Shown here: piece by piece, positions 1 to 12,100 of the stretch
How the letters are laid out: the number at the start of each line of letters is the position of its first letter
How positions within the stretch are numbered: the first letter of the stretch is position 1
DNA from: Puffinus mauretanicus
Taxonomy: Eukaryota > Chordata > Aves > Procellariiformes > Procellariidae
Reading direction: 5' to 3'
NCBI GenBank assembly: GCA_023333565.1
Contig: JAJKFH010001538.1
Span: 124,001-188,000 of the forward strand
Length of the DNA stretch: 64,000 nucleotides
Notes under the pieces: model-generated
Databases searched by the model: none
Seen by the model: the letters and a program-made list of their open reading frames with translations, nothing else
Told to the model about the DNA's origin: nothing
Position numbers and translations under genes: made by a program

Positions 1-2874
1 TCCTCTTAGTGTATTTCAAAATCCTGGTTAGATAGGGGTGAATTTGGCTTTAACATAAGTAGTCTGATAATTAAAGCTTTGTAAGGTGCTTAAATGAGAG
101 AGGCAGAGAGAGCTCAGAGGGTGTGCGTAGGGGTTGTGCTAAAGTTTTACTAATGAAAGAATTGGAAAAGAAAGTTGTAGAGAAGTCCCACAGTATTTAA
201 GGACTGGAAAAGGGCTTACCCTGAAGAAATCCCATAGGGTGTATTGGAGATGAAATCTGTGGCTTCAGTCAAACCGCTTGTGCTTTAAGATAAAGATGTG
301 CAAAAGTCTTCTTGTTGGCATTTCTGCAACAGTTATGTTCTCCTTGAATCTATCTCCTCTCCCCGACAAACCCAACTAGGCTGGAGCCCTGCGTAAAGGT
401 TGGTGCAAAGTTGGGTGCAAAGTTTTATTCTTCATGCAATACTCTGCTTCTGCTACTCACACAGTAAATATGGTGATGGCTGCTAGTAAGGAATGTTCCC
501 TTATCTGATTTTTTTCCCCCAGTACGAACTCAGAGACTGCAACTATATATGCGGAGCTGTTGAGCTGAATACAGTTTCAAGAACATGCAAGTAGCTGTTG
601 TACTCTCTAACATTAAAGCATGAAAATCCCATGCCAAAATAGTATCGTGATATTCATAGGAGGGTGGTGATTCATTGAAAATTGTGGAGTTGGACTAAAA
701 TATCAATTTCTACTGATCTGAGATACAGTATTCACTATAAAACATAGAGGTATGTTTTATGGCACCTGAGAAATGACATGAATGCTCTGGTGGAAATCTA
801 TTAAACTGTGGGGGGAAAATACCCACAACGCCCATAAATACTGATTGGCCTGACTTCATGGTTTACCCAATAGAATCAACACAAGATATATTCTACACAT
901 ATAACGTGGCCAGAAGATCCTTCCTGTAGATTGGGTGCAAATATTTTACTGAACCGGAGAGGAAGTCGGGATTATCATGAAATCCAGGGTATTAGCTGGT
1001 TGGCTTTCGCTTCCTCAGTGCCTGCTCTGGCCTAGTGAGATGCTGCTGGTATTTTGACAAGTGTTTTTAATAAAAGGGGTCAGTCTTAGGCTGGGATAAG
1101 CCTGGTACCTCTGCAGAGGGTAGGGTAAAATCTGTTTGTTTGTATGACAACAAAGCACTTTATAATTCCAGCAACCAAAGAGGTAACACCATTTGGCAAA
1201 TAAGCTTTTATTGCTTGGTGTTTGTTCAAAGCACTCTTGAAAAATGTCTTGGATAGGTTGGTAGTAGAGCAGAGAGTCTTCAAATTATTGCTTTGAGGCA
1301 AAGTGTGAAGGGGAGAACTTGTATGGATTTATAGCTCTTAGGGAAATCTTTTGCAAATACCTGTTGTATAGCACAACCTGATCTACCCCATGAGCACATA
1401 GGCTGTCTTTCAGAAACATTTTTCAACCACAAGAAGTCTGTCAGGAATGTTCTGGGGGCTTCCAAAAGCCTCCAAATAGGTGATAAACTCTACTGGAGGC
1501 AGGAAAATCCCTCAGGTCTTCGCTAGCAGTAATGTATCAACGCCTTTTGGGAACCCTCTGCCATCAACAGGAACTTTGGAAGAAGATGCATTTGAAAACA
1601 GCCAGCTGAGTTTAGTGGATGTAGTTGTGTGGGACAATGAAAAGGCTTTGCTTTTTGCTGTGATATTGATCCGTGGTGCCACCTCTCATTCCTCCCTGTG
1701 ATGCATTATACGTGCATCTGTCCCAGCAAGGCAATGGTGTCTCCAGTGCCTGTGTGCTCGGGGGCACTGTTATTCAGGGTTTCTGAAGCATTGCACCGAG
1801 CCTGACAAATTGTCACATTTGACCAGTGTCTGTACCTCATTTCCTACTTCCCACTAAGCCACATTTCGCTGTCCTGCCAGCCGCTCTCTGCGGTGGGGGA
1901 CGTGATGAAACAGCCTTGCAAACTTGTCCTGGCCATCTGGCCGCCAACGGGGTTTGAGGGAAATGGATGTACTTGTTCGAAACCCTGAATGCCACATTCA
2001 GGAGCGCTAATGGCAAGAGAGCCTTGCAAGAGATCCTTTCACAAACCTGTGAGTTTCCAACTCAATTTCTTTTCCGTGTTACAAGCAGGATACATTTGCT
2101 GGCTTGTTGTTTCCATAATAGGGATTTTCATGTGGATGGGAATATTGCAGCTGGCATAGTTTGGCTTGCGAACAGCTTTTATTGAGGGTAGGAATAATCT
2201 TACAATGGCTTCAGTATATCTTTCAAAACAAAAATGCAACTGTGAGGAAGCAGATTTTCAATTAATTTAAGCTTTTGGTTGTGGTCTTAATCACTCTAAC
2301 AACAACGCTGTGTATATCAATTGCCTCTTCTGCTCATTGGTTCCTTTGCTTGCAGTAAGTTCTCGCAAAGATGAGATGCATGTGGCATCTTGCACAGAAA
2401 CTATTAGAAAATCTGCCCAATGCTGCTTAATATTTTTTGCTTTCTTTTACAACTAAGTAATTGAATTCTCACTCCACAAAAGCAGTCAACTTACTGAAAA
2501 AGACCATGTTTTTAGTGTTCGTTCAAAGCTAAGTTATGTATTTACCTGTGGCTTTGTGTTGCATTAATCGTATTGATCAATAAAGCTGAACTGTTTATCT
2601 CATTGTTTTTTCTCATTTTGGAGGGGTCTGCCCGCCAAACAGGACAAGCCCCACAGATGATTTTAGTGGTTGGCAACTGCAAGAGACACCAAAGGCTGAA
2701 TGAGATCCTGAGATCAAATTAAATATGTTCATACCTTTGATAAGGATTGTTGCAGATCATTGTTGAAGCAACCCGTTCCATTTATCAGCACACATATCCA
2801 TGCACTGCCACTGCCCATCCTTTCCCCCTCCTTTGTTTAGAGAAAGGTTCCTGTAAATCCCTAAGCTGCCATTT
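1..2874. other. Non-coding stretch, nothing recognised
   Basis: I see no repeat family, RNA gene or convincing exon here. The open frames are all under 75 codons, overlap on both strands and show no coding-like codon pattern. A single AATAAA (about 2579-2584) has no gene model attached to it. Confidence 0.6.
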
Positions 2875-2930
2875 AGTGCTTCAATATTAACTACCCAGAT
2901 CAAGTGCTTCTATATTAAGTACCCAGATCA
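2875..2930. repeat. Two-copy tandem duplication, 28-bp unit
   Basis: Positions 2875-2902 and 2903-2930 are adjacent copies of a 28-base unit starting AGTGCTTC and ending CCCAGATCA, with two mismatches between them. The copies are head to tail with no spacer. This is a small local duplication, probably from replication slippage. No role is implied. Confidence 0.9.
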
Positions 2931-4176
2931 TAACCACATGCCCAGGTGAAGAGGCTTCTGTTTAATGTAGATTACAAACCCTCCAAGGGAATGATTGCCT
3001 TACTGTATTAATGTCCAATGCTTACGGCACCTCTTCGTGGCTTTGGTATGCTCCTACTTACACTGACAGGCAAGAGAGATGATAATGCGAACCAGGTAAG
3101 ATGTCGGACAAGGGATTCTCGTGTGTGAGTTTGAGACTCAGTTCATTCAGACTTCTTTCAAAACCATTTCCATGTGCCCTAGCTGGGTGCTGGTAGCAAT
3201 CAAACCGGTGAACCAGAAGCAGCTGGTAGCAGATGCTGACCATTCAGCTCCCACAGGTTCCTGTGGCCACAGGCTCAGATTCCCGCATCTGAGAGCTTTG
3301 GGTTGGTGTAGGTAGGAGATGTGTTAAGCTCTCAGACATATTAGCCTAATGAGCTCTAAATCTGGGAGAGGCTTTGGATTGAGCACAGACTGGAGTTACA
3401 CTCGTCTGCTATCAAAGGGACAGTTTTTGTGAGCCAGCCATAAACTGTGCTGGTGCTTCCTCTCTATTCCTCGTGTGATTTGGACCTTAGCAGTAAGCAA
3501 TGCACTGTATTGTTATTTTCTGTAGATACTCACTTTCCCTGACCCCGGGGGCTGTCTGTATGCCTAAAATTATGATGGGTTTAAATGCTTGTACTCATAT
3601 GCATAAGCCCGATTACGTGGCTTAGTGCTTGGGAAGTAAGCATGGGGCAAAGGGAAGGAGGCTGTGCAGTGAGAGTACGTGGGGTGCCTGCTCTTGCATG
3701 TCTAATTATTATGCCTGCTGCAAAGTTTACTGAATTTTGGCCTCTGGGGTCAGGGAGCTTAAATAAATAAAATCTTCAGACCCGGAGGGATAAGTGTATT
3801 CTATAATGCCATAATCAGTTTGGAGAATGAGCTTTTGCTGCAGCTTCAAATTGGGTCTTCAAATGGTGGTGCAGTTAATAGGATTTTACATGTGCTGTGA
3901 AATTTCTAAACCTATCTATACTGGTTTTTGACATGCAAAGTGCGATGTTGTCTTTTTATTAGCAGGGCTGCATGTCTGACATATCTCCGTACTAGTGCTG
4001 TGGATAGACATCTTAAAAGCAAATTGTAATCGAAATTCTGAGCAGGATGAGATCAGAATTAAGCTGCCTGTCTACTGCTTTTCTGTTTATCTCCAAATGT
4101 CAGCACTCTGCACTGAAAGTTTTGATAGGAAGGCATCTGCTGTTCCAGGCTAGGGAATTAGCAAAGGAGAAAATTA
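2931..4176. other. Non-coding stretch
   Basis: No repeat or gene is recognised. A 26-base interval at 3070-3095 is bounded by an acceptor-like AG and a strong donor (CAG|GTAAGA), but it is too short to support an exon call by itself. Confidence 0.55.
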
Positions 4177-4196
4177 GGGTGTGGGGAGGGAGAGGG
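4177..4196 (+). other. G-quadruplex motif
   Basis: Four G-tracts of 3, 4, 3 and 3 are separated by loops of 3, 1 and 3 bases (GGG TGT GGGG A GGG AGA GGG). This fits the canonical G3+ N1-7 rule with very short loops, so it can fold as a stable quadruplex on the + strand. No promoter or gene is visible nearby. Confidence 0.75.
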
Positions 4197-7100
4197 CTAA
4201 TTGAATCACGCTGCAGTGACAATAGCTCTGGAATATGCTCATGGTAGGTCGAAAGAAGTAACAAGTGTGAGGCGCAGCAGGAATAACTCATGCTGATTTG
4301 TAGAAAGTTTTGTCTTGCCAAACACCTGAGACAGAGGCTGAAGATAGTGATTTCTGTACCGCAGCTCAGAATGGGGAGGGCATCTTGCTAACGTAGCTGA
4401 GGATGAGCTCACACCCGTCTTCTGGTCTTGAACTCAAAGCTGCTTTCCGAAATGATCCCGCTACAGGCAGATGTTTGAGCAGGGAGGTAATGGCAAGTGC
4501 ATCGCTGTGAATCACTTGGATCCTTCCTGTGACGTTTGCCATGCCTGACATTGGAAATGATTTGCTTACATATGTTCTGTGTGAGATTTAGTAATATGAT
4601 GTCATCAGCCTCACAAGCTTCAAAAAATGTGAAGTCACAATTTCACAAGGTTCAGCTGTTACTCTGTATTTCAGGAAAACTTTTGGTTCAGCATATTTAT
4701 TCTATGATACATTCACAGGTATGGTTTTTTGCCCTTTTTTTTTTACTTCGAGCTCCACTCTCAACAGTGTTCATACTTCACGTCGTCTATTAGCTACTTG
4801 CAGTGCACTCAAAATAGCATGTGAGTTCTCTGTTGGTCTTCCTTCTGCTTCAGAAGCCACCAAAATCCTACTGGAGCAGCTGTCTGTGCGTATATGTAGC
4901 TCTGCTTTCCTTCCGTTATCCGCTTAGGGAAGGTGATGATTTGAATCCTGATGTAGCTGCCTGGTTGCTTTTAGAATACACTTAAGTTAAAAAATGGCAT
5001 CGGTGTAATAAGGTACATTTTTAGAGTGATAGAAGAGGCTATGGTTGCTAGTGTGTTACATACTTTCATGAGATTTTCGGGATCAAGCTGTGAGCAGCAG
5101 GTTAACGGTGTTCTTGATAGGATCTCTAAAAGTGGACTGAACTCACCGTAATTGCCGTGATGACTCTAATTCAACAGACCCCTTTGCATACTTCAGGACC
5201 TCTATGTACTTCTCTGTAACGAGTCTCATAAAATACCATGTTTCTATCCTTATTTATTTTCCTTCTGTTGATGCCAAAGTCAAAAGTAACATACACTTAG
5301 GGCATTCAGGCCTTATTTTTCAATTCAGCAGGATGATTTTCTCTCTTTTGAGCTGTCTTTCAACTGTACATGCCTATTAATAATTTGCAGTAACTTCTAC
5401 ATTCTTTTATTAAAGGACTTGACCCATACGACATCAGCTGCTGTTACATAGACACTAAGATAGGGATTGAGTTGCTTTAATACTTTGTACCTTCTCAGTC
5501 AAAAATGTGTGTCTATATAGAACTGTATAGTTTGAGGTCTTCTCCAGGTCCTTGTCCCTTGCCTGTCTGCAGTGTGAATAGCATTTGTTTCAGGACTGAG
5601 ATGCGCTGGCAGAATCAGGGTGGAAAAGCTTACGTTGTGCTTTCCTGGTAGGTGTGCTGTCAAAAGTCAGCTTTGGGTCTCCGATCTTTCAACCCAAAGC
5701 CAGGAACTTGTGTTGAATAATCTAATACAGTTGTTAGATGTGCTGTAGCAAGCTGTGGACTGTACCATCATACTGCAGAGACCGTGGTACCACATTGCAT
5801 GGCTGGATACATTGCAGTGGCTGTTGTCGCTCTTCTGTTAAAGCGAGTGCAGAACCTGCAGCTCCAAACCTGCTCGCCGAGCGCTTTTCACAACGTTTTG
5901 TCTCTGTGCTCACACATGCAAACCTCATTCCTCTCCCTGTGGCTTTTCAATCCACACTCCCAGCGGGCTGTTTTATTTTTAATACCTGTTCAACACTGGA
6001 ACTTTTTCACAGGTTTTTTCTATCCCTGGTATCCACACCAGTGGTGCTATTTTTACCAGGAGCTGAGAAATGCCAGCACAGCACTGAAAATCTTAAGGTT
6101 CCAACTGTGCAGCTGTATCTGCTCAAATCTTCATTGCGTCACTGAGCTTCAGCTCAGTCCGTTCCTTTCTGGCTTTCAGAATTTTCAGAAATTTCATTAT
6201 TTACAACACACATTTTCTGACCCAAAATCATCATCTCTCTCAGTTCACTCAAGTTACAAAACTGTGCTCTGAGCCTCACTGGAGTATGTCAGATGATGCC
6301 CAGACTGGGAGAAGTCTCACCCACCTCTCCTCTCCCTGCGCTGGTAAAATCTGTGAATGGGACATCTTTTGTGTGCTCACGTTTTTGTGCTGAGCAGAAT
6401 ATGTAAAACCTCCCCAGCATCACCTCTAATGTGTTATTTACACATCCTTCTGTACCTCTTAGGTGTCTGTGACCCATCATTATAGCAGCGGAGTGAGTCT
6501 CGTCGTCGCCCCTTGATCGTGCTGATTGCCGTACTGCACAGCGCAGGGCTCCGCACAGAGCAGTGCCGGTTGCTGTCTCTGTCTCCCACCATCTGTTAGA
6601 AAATTATCTGTTCTTTGCTTGTTTTCCTGTTGATTGTGCTGTTGGTGCATAACGTTATGATCAGCACTCTCTAGGGAGTGTTCGTTGCTCCTTCCACCTT
6701 CCGCTCACCGTCTTTACTACCAGTATTTCCATCTTGGCAGCAAAAATGGGAAGACCAAATAGAAAGCAACCTTTTCCTCTACAATCTGTTCAACAACCTG
6801 TGGCATGAGGTGAAAATCTAACAGCAAGAATGCTATTTGGTCATGTAATTGGGTAAGGGCTGTATTGTCATATGATAAGCAGAAAGGGCCATGCTGGAGC
6901 TGCTTGGGAGGTGAAACCTGGCTTTTTGAAAAATTTGAATTAATTTGGGAATGAAATTGTCTTTTGACAACACTTTTCAATTCATCTTCAGGAGTACCTT
7001 TTAGACAAAAATTCTTAAAAGTGTTTTAGAGACCTGAAAGCTCAAAATGCCGCCTGAGGTTTTCTGTCCTGCAGGATGAATATTACTGAATACTCTTGTG

Positions 7101-8429
7101 TTCCCATGCAGTGCGCTCCAAAGAGATGATACTTGAAATCTTTTGGATTGCATTTAAACTTTCATGCAACTTTGATGTCGTATCTTGCTTTATGCACATC
7201 AGTTCTGCTTATTTCAAGTGCAGCGACAGGGGCTTTGCTCCATGTGATGAGGTTACTCCTCCCTGTGCGGCTAATGAGGGTTCCCAAGATCCTGTGCATC
7301 AGCTGGTCTGTATGAATACATGTGGAAAGCATGAGGAATTTCAGTTAATGCACTTTTCCGTCACATTAGGCTAATTTATCTGTCTCTATTTCATGAAGTG
7401 AGGGTGTTCATGTAGAGAGAGAGATACCATGGATCAGTTCGTATTACGTATTACGCTAAGCATCTGACTTGTGTGTCTGAACCTTAGGGAGTGAGGTACC
7501 CAAAGCTCATCAATATTGATTGGTGTTGAGTAGGCTGCGGGAACCCCAGATCTTACTGCCTTCTAATGGCTTTAGGACCCTTCTGAAATCCCAGCTAAAT
7601 CCAAACAACTTTTTTCTGTGACTTTTGATTGAACTGAAACAAATGAGAAACATAAAACTAGAAAATGATCACATTAATTTTTCTCTTTCCTGATTTGGTA
7701 TTACTGATCTCTCCTTTAATTGAGATTTTAAAAAGAGAACCTGGTGCAATTATTCTTCACCTACTGCTGGGTTTGCTGCAATACTTCAGTGAGTGGACAA
7801 TCTATTAAATGCTGAAAAGAAGAAAAATGGCATGAGCTATTGGAGAACTTAATCTGGTTTTGCAAGGACTCCTCAAGAGGTGCTCCTGTGCTCCAGGCTG
7901 CAAGCAGGCACGCTCTTACACAGTCAAAGAGCCACCATAATGCTTGAAGGCTCAAACTGGTAAAGTTACTGTTTTTAACAGATGTTCCGTCAGAAATAGC
8001 GTACATCTCTGGGCGAGTGAAGAGGTACAGGTTATGCAGAGACCACGACAGTGTCGGTTCCAGCAGATAACCAGGACAAGGTGACTCCCTCTCGCACCCT
8101 AAGCTGCCGGGATGTGCCTTGGGAGGAAGAGGAAGATTTTCTGCTGAGAGAATTACTTTAGCCACAGTGAAATACCAGTAGTGAGAGTCTTAACTATTCC
8201 AGATGTACAGATGACATGGTGCTTAATTTGGAGGATTCGCGGTGAGGCAGCATGACAGGAAAAAAGAGCTGCTACAGGAAAAAATGCATCTTCCATGTAG
8301 GGAGATCTAAAAGGAAGAGAGAGGAAATAAAACCAGTGAGAAGCTTATGGTGAAAGGCCAGATCAGCTTGCTGACAGCAGACCCACGGCGCTCTTGCTAG
8401 CAATAAATGTAAAGCAGCATGCTGTGCCG
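4197..8429. other. Non-coding stretch
   Basis: No repeat family or gene is recognised. The longest open frames, at 5738-6272 (+) and 7761-8165 (-), have no recognisable domain and overlap frames of similar length in other phases, so I treat them as chance. Confidence 0.5.
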
Positions 8430-8790
8430 GACCTGCAACTGCGACGGTCGTGCTGTACGCCTGTTGGGCAGATCTTGAAGGAGAGGACAGAGAACTCTGC
8501 AAAGATGCCCAACGGTTATGAAGAGTAACCCAACGGTTATGAGAGCATCTCTGCGATGGTTGGAGAGAAGGGAATGGTTGGGTTCGCTCTTCCAGCACGT
8601 CACCCCAGACCCCCGCTGCGGGCTGGAGCTGGGGAGAGCCCCCGCTGCGGCTCGGGGGCACGGATGGGGACTGCTATGGGACGGCTGTGCCCAGCGAGGG
8701 AGCAGACGGCTCCGATCCCTGTGTGCAGAGCCCAGCCTGCGGGAAGAAGTAAACACGACACAGACCATTTAGCCAGTCTCAGCGCCGACT
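8430..8790. other. GC-rich, CpG-containing patch
   Basis: The G+C content is clearly higher than in the flanks and CpG dinucleotides are frequent, for example around 8430-8460 and 8585-8720. It holds two short direct repeats: CCCAACGGTTATG at 8508 and 8529 (period 21), and CCCCCGCTGCGG at 8610 and 8639 (period 29). Open frames of 67-129 codons run on both strands, as expected in GC-rich DNA with few stop codons. It could be a small CpG island or simply a GC-rich tandem-repeat patch. Confidence 0.5.
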
Positions 8791-9066
8791 CTGAGCTTCC
8801 CAAATGGACTGGTGATGACTGTCTCTTAGAGTCTTAGTGTACAAGGAGATGAACTGCAAAGTCTGGTTGGTGCTGGAAGGAATCTTCTTTTGTTATTATG
8901 ACAATGCAATCCAATATTGACTGCACTGATTATTGATGGCAAATTACAACTGATTATCCCACTGCAAATTGCAACTTGAGAACACTTTCCTAGGAAATTT
9001 TCTACACCTGGATCACAGTGTGGGCTTGTCCCAGGCAGAAAGGGGTCCTGCTGGTCTGTTTTCTTT

Positions 9067-9144
9067 AAGGTTATCTGTACAAAAAGTTATTTTTACCATC
9101 ATTTTTAAGGTTATCTGTACAAAAGTTATTTTTACCATCTTTTT
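9067..9144. repeat. Two-copy tandem duplication, 40-bp period
   Basis: The segment AAGGTTATCTGTACAAAA followed by GTTATTTTTACCATC occurs at 9067 and again at 9107. The period is 40 bases and the copies differ by a one-base A indel and a short T-run difference. This is a local tandem duplication. Confidence 0.9.
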
Positions 9145-12100
9145 TTTTATTCATTTATTTGTATTCTGTTCCCACTATAAGCGCCATACTGAATGAAGAC
9201 TTAGACAGTCCTTGCTTCTTAGAACTTGCAGTCTAAATGGAAAAGAAATATTAGGCCTTCCTCCCACAAATGGATTTGTAAGATAATTATAATACCATAA
9301 ATACACTTTTTAGAAAACAGCTGCCTATAAAATCAGTATCCAACTGTTCTGTTGTCAGTACAGCTATTTATAATTTTTCCAATTTCAGTTCATCAAAGTG
9401 TTAAATGCCAGTGAAGAAGGGAGCAGGAACCATGGAAATTTTTGATAGTATTCGTTCCATTATTCATCTGTTTTATTCCTTATGTGTCATCCTGTGGCAG
9501 AGCTTCTTTTCAAGAACGCATTGCCTGAGATGTTGAGCAAGTGCTGAAAAAAGGGTGCTGTCACTTCTGTGGCTCCAGTGCATGTAGGAGTCACTGCAAA
9601 TCTTTCAGGAGGAGCACTGCGCTCTTGAAAATGAAATGGAGACACATGGTGTTATTTCATCAGGTGATCAAATGTAAATATGATGAAAAAGTTGGTGATG
9701 AATTAAATTCTGGTGTATGTGTTTAACCTGCAAAATGTACTTGTCTTGAGACTGATTTATTACAAAGCTGTCTTATGCAAATGAGTTACAAACAGGTGAT
9801 GAAGTGCTGTTGGGTTCTGTTCACGTGTATCACAGGTTAGGATTGATGTACAACAATTAATGTTACAAAGAAACTGCAGGAGAGAATAATATGGGGGGCA
9901 GAGTTTGGGAAGAAGTTTTTTTTAATGAAATAAGACTGAAAGCTACCTTTGCCAAAGTTAAGGGGAGTAAAATAAAAGGTCGGGATTAAAAGCTATGTTT
10001 TGGAAATATTTATAGCAGGAATTTCTTACCTAAGGTGTAAAAAATAAAAGAAAAAGAAAAGTCCAGTGGTGTTCTCATCTCTCACTGCAATGAATGGGAG
10101 AGTCGTGATCTTGTCCAGCATAAGTGAAAAAGCTGCTCACACAGCTACTAGTAGCTGGAAAACCAAATGAACCTTTGCATGGAAGTACCTTGTAATGCCG
10201 GAGGTTTCAGGTCCATTCGTGCCTAGGGCGTAAGTGGATTTAGTTTGTTAGCTCACGCAGTGGGAACTGTGTTGACCTTTACATGTCCATATGTTGTTAT
10301 CTGTGTGTGTCTCCATCCTGCCTTGTTCTGATCCTACTCCTGGTGAAATTGGGGAGAGCTTTGATATCGACTGCAATTTCACATTAGTTTCTTTAGGGTT
10401 TTTTAATCATCTCGAGGTTTGAGTAACGGGGTTTTGATCTTGCTCTGTGGAGACTGACCTCCTCATGAACTAAACATCTGGTATACAATACAGATTGGTA
10501 AAAGAATGAATTTTATCTCTGTGAGGAATATGTAGCTCTGGGGAGCAGTGGGGAGGAGCAGCAGTCTCCTGTCTACCATGAGTATCAACTCCTTGCTGCA
10601 TCACAAGTTCATATCCCTTTTTTTTTTCTTTCCCCCTGGCAGCAGCATGAAAAGATGGGAGAAAAGAAATAAACTGAATGCTAATCTCCTCCCCTCACTT
10701 GCCTTTAGATAGATGTTTCAGAAATTATTTGTTTTGTACAAATCCTGTTTTTTATACCTTTTTATTAAACAAAACTCCAAATAAATTGTAGCTGCTTTCC
10801 TGCCTGCCTAATCCTCATGTTTCCATACAGATAAATCTTATATAATTAGCTGTAGCTCGGGAAGCGTGTAGTGCCTGATGAGTATGAAATGAAACATCTC
10901 ATTGCGCAGCAGCGAGCACGAGTCTGGGATTCAGCATCCTTCGCCCCAGCTCAGTGTCGGTGCAAGCCCTGGGTCCCACCAGTTGGCTTTTTTTAACTGC
11001 TTCAGCCCAGTAGCAGAACCTTTGTTTCTGCCTTTTTAGGGTTGACGAAGAGTGTATTGAAGCCGGTGGGATTTGAATACAGTTGAAACCTTAAATTTCC
11101 ATGTGGGTAGAAAAGTATTCTCTGTCCCGATCTCTCTGCTCTCACCCCCTTTATACGCAGCTCCCTTGGTGTTCACCAGGAAAATACATACACGGGAAAG
11201 AACAAATCCCACCAGCTTGTACATGGAAGTGTCCAGTTGCTGAAAAAACAGACATTTTAGCTCATGAGTGTTAAAATATGATTATTTTGTTTTCTGTAAA
11301 ATTTTAAAACAATATTTGAAATAAGAAGTGAATTTGGTGTTTTATCAATCAGGCACCTCTGCAAAATTAAGAAATCTTGCTAAGATACATGTTAGTCAGT
11401 TTTGGTCGTGCACGACAAGGACCGCAGAGAGCTGTGGGCAGTTACATTCATTGGCTCAGTCCTGATGTGCATAATATTTTGAACAGATTTTTGACGTGAA
11501 CAGTGTGTTTAGTCATTTTCTGTGTTGTATTCTCTCCTTTTTCTTTTAAATCATTTGTGGTGGTGAAACTGATATTTTATCTCTAAAATTAATACTTAAC
11601 ACACAATTTATGGGGTTTCATTTCAAATCACAGAGGTAAGATGTCAATCATTTTAAAATTCATTCAACTGTGGATCATATGGAACAATTACAGGGACTTT
11701 GTATAGCACAGGAAAAGCTTGCCTTCTGAGTTTTTTGTGTTTCATGTAGATAGGGACTTGCTTTACTCTTGCTAAATATATGCATTATTTTTCAGGTGTT
11801 TCACAGATTTTTTTCTAAACTATTTGAGAGCAGGGAGAGGAGGGCTTCCACGTTGTGTAAGTGACTGAACTAATGGTATTAACAGCAATAGGACTGACAA
11901 GATGATTTTTTTTTTAAGGGTGAACTTTATGTTGAATTATGTTACACCATAAAGCGGGATGTCAGGTTAACCTGTTTCAGCTCATAGCTTTGCCCTCTCT
12001 CTTATCTCTCTGGATCAGTACATTAGCACAAAAGCAGAAGCACTGCAGGATATATGAGCAAGGAGTATTATCCATCAGACCACTCGGGTATTTTACTTGC

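Noticed and set aside
3070..3095. 26-base microexon-like interval with CAG|GTAAGA donor
   Set aside because: Too short to distinguish from chance and no partner exon in phase nearby.
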